Source: Homalodisca vitripennis
Taxonomy: Eukaryota > Arthropoda > Insecta > Hemiptera > Cicadellidae
Reading direction: 5' to 3'
Assembly: GCF_021130785.1 (NCBI RefSeq)
Contig: NC_060213.1
Coordinates: forward strand, 70,049,501 to 70,113,500
Length of the DNA stretch: 64,000 bases
The position numbers and the translations under genes are program-made. Shown here piece by piece: positions 59,291 through 64,000 of this stretch. The notes beneath the pieces were generated by a model, which had not been told where the DNA came from, did no database searches, and worked only from the letters and a program-made list of their open reading frames with translations. Each line of letters begins with the position of its first letter. Positions within the stretch are counted from its first letter, which is position 1.

Positions 59291-62200
59291 ATGTGTATCA
59301 GGAGTGCACGGTTATAGTTATAGCGAGATACACAAATCTGAAGGTTCTCATACTTATACTCTGGGTTTTGTTTTATATAAATGCATTATTTTAATTCCAT
59401 GTGAGCTTCAATATAAACCCATGGGTGTGTAATTTTAAATTAAAATTTTCGTTTAATAGCAATATAAATTTGGTTTATCGACCTTTCAGTACATGGGATC
59501 CACAGTCAAACCAATTTCGCAGGTTGAAAGCATATAAAATTGTCTCTGATATTGAAATCCAGTCATGTGGACATACTACGCAATTTCAGGATACACACTA
59601 ATTAATATTTGTTTTGCATTTTTATTTTCTGCATTTATCAATCTGATAATATGTAAACACAGTCATACATTTCGAGGACATTTCGCTGCGCGGTCGCGTG
59701 ACCTTGAGTGTGTGGTGATAAGCGGGAGGATGGCCGGGGTAGCATTATGCGCTGCGTCCCGAAAACATTTCCCTGTGACTCATGGGGTAAAACCGTCCCT
59801 TTCAGGAATCGTATTGGCCCAAATAACTCGCTATAATCATCTGTTTGTGTATGAGTGCTGATTGTGGTGGAATTAAATATTAAGAGAATACCAAATAATA
59901 GGACTTGTACTTGTGTTTTAACAGTTTTATAGTTGTTGTTTAACGTGTTTTTGAAAATAATGTATTTGTCAATACTAATCTGCAAATCGAAATCGTGAGT
60001 TTTAAAGTCGTTTAAAGATATTGTTTGCGCCTTCATCTCAGCGGCTATCACGTAAACGCAACCCGCCACACAGATAGCGTTTATTTGTTGAAAGGGTAGT
60101 ATTTGGACCCTACGATCACAGCTAAAAGCCTCCAACTATACCTACTAGGGTTCAGCTTATTAACTACATTACTAGTCAAGTAAATAACATTATTTGTTAA
60201 TATATCCTTTTTTAGACAGTCCACATTTTGACAGTATCCTAAACGTATTTATTCTCTTTTCTATTTTTACACAGAACATGTCCGTACGCACTCTCGAAAG
60301 GTTGAGGCGTTTTTTCATAATCATGTATGACTTTGATTTTTAAATGAAAAATTCCCGACATTCTGTATGAATATAAAAACTAGGCTCCAGATACACCCTA
60401 AAACTACTATGTTCTTCGAAAAAAGTGTTATATCCATCATGCAATTTTTAGAAAATTTTAATTTATCGAACAATTTCATCAACTTATTTTATTTTAAAAC
60501 CTAAACTCCTTATTCAACTGCATATCAATATTTAATGTGAGCTATAATGACACGCATCACCTAATAATCAATGTTTTATTCTGTAATGAATCACTTTATC
60601 TTGAGTTAGATGATATTTGTTAACTTATCAAATGATTCATTTGATTGGCTCATATATTTTTTCCTCTCTTTATATGTTTATAAAGATTGCAGCACTACAA
60701 GGCTAATTCTAAATATACCTTGCTAATTAGGTAATTTCTAAAACTTTCTTAAGAATGGTTGACACTTTTTGGTACCAAAACTAGTTCATAAATCACGATT
60801 TCACCTTAATCTGATGACATAGACTTGCCGATGTGTGTCAAAAATGCTTTTTGGATGATTAAATTCCTGCTGTTTAAGCCAAGTAACTGATGGTCATAAT
60901 ACTAAATTTTAGGAAGGGTGTTAATGTTACTTGGTGAGCAAGGAGTACTCCAACTTACACACTAAAATTAACACGGTGGCTAAATGGCCTTTATTGTTGA
61001 TTGACTAATTAATGATCGATGATCTTTAAAATTGATTGGACCCAGAACCGCTGGCAAAGCACTATATTCATAAATGATCTACTTCTGAGTTTGGGTGGAG
61101 TGAAATTTAGTTTACCAGCAAAGCCAGTAAAGATTCACAACCCTATACTAAGAATGGTTACATGATTACGTTCCCATATGAACTCTTCAGTAATAATTCA
61201 TTCATAAATTACATCTTAAGCTAAGGAGGTGGCGAATTATGTGTGTTACATATGCAAAGATTGTAATCGGTACATTATTTTAATTGCAATAAAAACATTT
61301 GTATCTCCTCTCTGTTTTTTTTCATTGGTAAACAGTCAACTGCCTACCAAATTAGTATCCAGAAATTACACAGAAGTGTAGATAAGTTATAAAGAATAAT
61401 GTTTTTATTCAGTTTTTTTTTTCAACAACTTACCAAAACGTCCAAACCAAACAAACACAAATTTTCTCACAGCAGGTCTCTTTGATGTTTATTCTAAATA
61501 AACGTGAAAAGAATACTAGACATTTTGCAATGCATTATGTCGTACTACTAAAGTTTTTTCTACAACGAGTACAAAATTTCACAGTTACGTTACAACTGTA
61601 AATTTTATCCTTTTACGGTAGTGTTAATAAAGTACGATGAATTAAAATTCAGCATCAGTTTTGGACATCACTTCAATTTTATTTATAACAAGGGTGCATG
61701 GTTTGATTTATTAATTTTTCTTTAATAACCTTTATATAGCAATGCCCGGTCTATTTCTTTTTTACCCTTCAGTATTCTCACTTTTTTTTTGTAAAGGGTG
61801 GCAAGCGTTTAGATGGTTCATGACTGCCTTATAGTGATTATCCTCATCATCATGAAGGACAATTTCAAACCGGCTTTATAAGCTATAATCATTTTTATGC
61901 AATATGTACAACCACCGGGGGCTAAGGACATTGGCATGACAAATTTACTTCGTATGGATTAGACGCGTTGCTCTGCATCATCACAAGCACAGGATTATCG
62001 AGCCCATGAGATATGACGGAGAAAAATACATTATTACTAGGGAAAAAGAGACTGCCTCTGGCAGGACGCGTAATTTTCCGTTAGATCTTTACAATTAATA
62101 ATCTATTACCACTAGGACCTTTCCCTAATTTTTTGAAGGTTTCTGGTCCTTTAGAGTCTACCTCTGGGTAAGCAACCCAATCTCTGGAATTGTCCAGTCC

Positions 62201-62700
62201 TTTAACAGAGTTCCCCTTCACCATAGAACAAGAAAAAAAAAAAGGTCCCCGTTGAAAACAAAAAAATGAAAAAGGAAACAAACTGAGAATCTTCAGATTA
62301 TTGAACAGAATACAAACACATTGCGGAATCGATTGGAACAGCATGATTTGAAAGTAAAGAAAAGATTTTCTTTAATAAAAACAAATCGTCAAAATTTTTG
62401 AAAATAATATAAAGAATTTTGGAAGTATCTCAGACTATGAAATATTACAGGTATACCACCAAAACATGAAGGGTTAGTGAATTCAATGAATATGATTTTA
62501 TTTCCAGTTAATATGGAAGCATTCCATGAAATCGTGACTCAAGCACTGATCCAATTTTTATGACAATGAAGAAGAAAAACCTGGTCTTTCAAATAGTTTC
62601 ATATTTAAGAATATTAAATAGAGAACTAAGTAGTGGTCCGCGATGAATGAAATATAATTCGAGAGATGTGGGATACAATGATGTGAACATTGACATGATT
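59291..62700. other. No gene seen
   Basis: Upstream flank of lipocalin B. 59680-59830 is GC-richer and unrecognised. The 165-codon minus frame (60135-59638) starts at a non-ATG codon and has no recognisable domain. No further lipocalin-type exon found. Confidence 0.5.
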
Positions 62701-63240
62701 AGAAACAGTAAGTCCATATGCCATCACAGCTAATTACTCACCTTCTGAATAAATCGTTAAAGACTGGGGAATCCCTGAAATCTGGAATATAAGTATAGTT
62801 CTTCCCTTGCCAATGTACATTTGGCCTACTGAGGGCCAATTTCTATTTTACCAACTATGTCAAAGATATTTGAAAGAAAATAGTTTAATTCACCAAATGG
62901 AAAAACACACTCAGACGGGAAATCTGCTTTTCTAGATTACAGTCAGGTTTTAGGAAAACCACAGTACCTGCATTGCGTTTTACTGACGATGTTATGAGGT
63001 GAGGGATATGGGTAAGTAAACTAAGGAGTCATCATGTTAGATTTACTCCCAAGCCTTCGACTCAATCAGTCCACAGTTTGCCTCTAGTAAAACTAAAATA
63101 CTTTGGCCTTTTGTGGGATAGAGTTGGCTGTTTTAAACCTTATCTGGAATCGAGGTTTCAAGTTACAAAACTGCATGGGCTCTGATGTTCTATTCTTCTA
63201 CAAAAATTACGAGGGGTGCAGTAGGGAAGCTGTCTGGGTC
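62700..63240 (+). pseudogene. Degraded non-LTR reverse transcriptase fragment
   Basis: Across broken plus-strand frames: 'GIPEIWNISIVLPLP' (about 62770), a Phe-rich finger region, 'AFDSISPQFAS' (about 63055; RT motif A, S-K-A-F-D) and 'LKYFGLLWDRVGCFKPYLES' then R-F-Q-V (about 63090-63170). Order and spacing match the middle of a Jockey/CR1-type RT. The downstream F-x-D-D motif is missing. Confidence 0.7.
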
Positions 63241-64000
63241 CGGCAACAGGCCTAACAGATTGTGTGAAGCACTGCAATATGCACGCAAATATTGCAGAAG
63301 ACTGCCAGCGAAGCTAGGAGGGATCTACAGGCACATGTTTTGATTCTTGCCAGAGGTAGCAAAGATTTCGCCTAACCAATCTTTGATTTTATCCGTACTC
63401 TTTTTATTGTTATCATGCAATATGTAACAGCATTTCGATGAAGAAAGTGACAGAAAGTAAAAAGTAGAGAACACGGTTGTCCTTTTTTTATTTACAATTT
63501 ACGTAAATGCGACCACTTATCTGCCCATCGAAGAGGCTGCAGGATTGGTGCCTATGGAAACCGTATGCAGGCTGCAGACCTGCTACCTAATCCAAACCGC
63601 GTTCTTTCTCTTCAGGAACCACGGTACTTGGTGGAGAGATGATCCTGGTACGGTGGAGAGCAGAGATCACATAAATCCAATAGGGTGATTAGCTTCACTT
63701 AATTGTGATGGGCGAATAAGGCTTGAAATAGGGAGGAATTGCTTTTCTAACTTTTGCCCCCTCAAATTGTTACAACTCCCTTCCTTGTGATCCAAAAATC
63801 ACTCAAGGAGACCAACCTTTAAATTCCAAGGTAAGATAAAATGTAAGCAATTGGGCCAATTAGGTTAGTATTTTTGTATAGCTATTAAGTTACGATTAGT
63901 TTTATATTAACTTGATGTACTGAAAAGCTTGCTTGTACAAAGAAAAATCGCTGGTCTAATGACCACAATTATTTTAATTTTATTTATATGAAATTCCCAT
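63241..64000. other. No gene seen
   Basis: 63500-63680 is GC-richer, perhaps the remainder of the preceding retroelement or another repeat. No frame or RNA recognised. Confidence 0.45.

Noticed and set aside
59638..60135. 165-codon minus-strand open frame
   Set aside because: Starts at a non-ATG codon; no signal peptide, domain or splice context; composition looks like chance.

Overview
The window is animal nuclear DNA, almost certainly from an insect. It is AT-rich, has spliced genes with GT-AG introns, many AT microsatellites, and fragments of arthropod-type transposons (MULE, P-like, Helitron, Tc1/mariner-like, non-LTR). The host genes, an MBF2-type secreted peptide and two lipocalins, are typical of insect secreted proteins. 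A hemimetabolous insect such as a hemipteran would fit, but the order cannot be fixed from this sequence. No bacterial, CRISPR or operon features are present.

Host genes all lie on the minus strand. (1) 4881-6531 is a two-exon gene of the MBF2 / 'probable salivary secreted peptide' family, with a signal peptide, TATA box and poly(A) signal, but a one-base frameshift in exon 2. (2) 12442-24976 is lipocalin gene A: seven exons, all junctions in phase, 220 codons. (3) 38695-55851 is lipocalin gene B, a paralogue of A with matching exon phases, internal exon lengths of 64/64, 103/106, 89/89 and 84/84 nt, and 203 codons. Both carry the lipocalin landmarks G-x-W, an acidic DTD motif before a Tyr-x-Cys, and a C-terminal Arg. 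Almost none of their coding sequence is visible as a long ORF because exons are 16-209 nt and introns run to 8.4 kb.

Regulation: a conserved module (CACGTG E-box, 3-bp gap, AAATAAAG, short leader, 16-nt exon end) lies upstream of gene A (about 25.0 kb) and gene B (about 59.15 kb). It also occurs once with no recognisable gene after it (about 36.0 kb), suggesting a decayed third paralogue. The 16-nt exon starts with ATG in A but ACG in the other two copies, and gene B's copy has also lost its GT donor. Gene B seems to start instead at an ATG exactly 16 nt before the old acceptor.

Mobile DNA fills introns and intergenic space. There is a MULE relic in gene A intron 4 (16.9-19.5 kb). Gene B intron 4 (44.8-53.2 kb) holds a GC-rich Helitron helicase half with satellite arrays. 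Gene B intron 5 holds a P-like THAP element with 31-bp TIRs and a flanking duplication (41.16-43.88 kb). A Tc1/mariner-like fragment lies in gene B intron 6. Non-LTR fragments lie at 33.0-34.8, 36.9-37.7, 56.8-57.3 and 62.7-63.2 kb, and a tRNA-derived SINE at 25.5-25.7 kb. Several satellite or minisatellite arrays (1.3-2.8, 8.6-9.8, 11.4, 20.4-21.3, 26.0-26.8, 46.5-51.2 kb) account for much of the rest. Long stretches hold nothing I can recognise, and these are listed.
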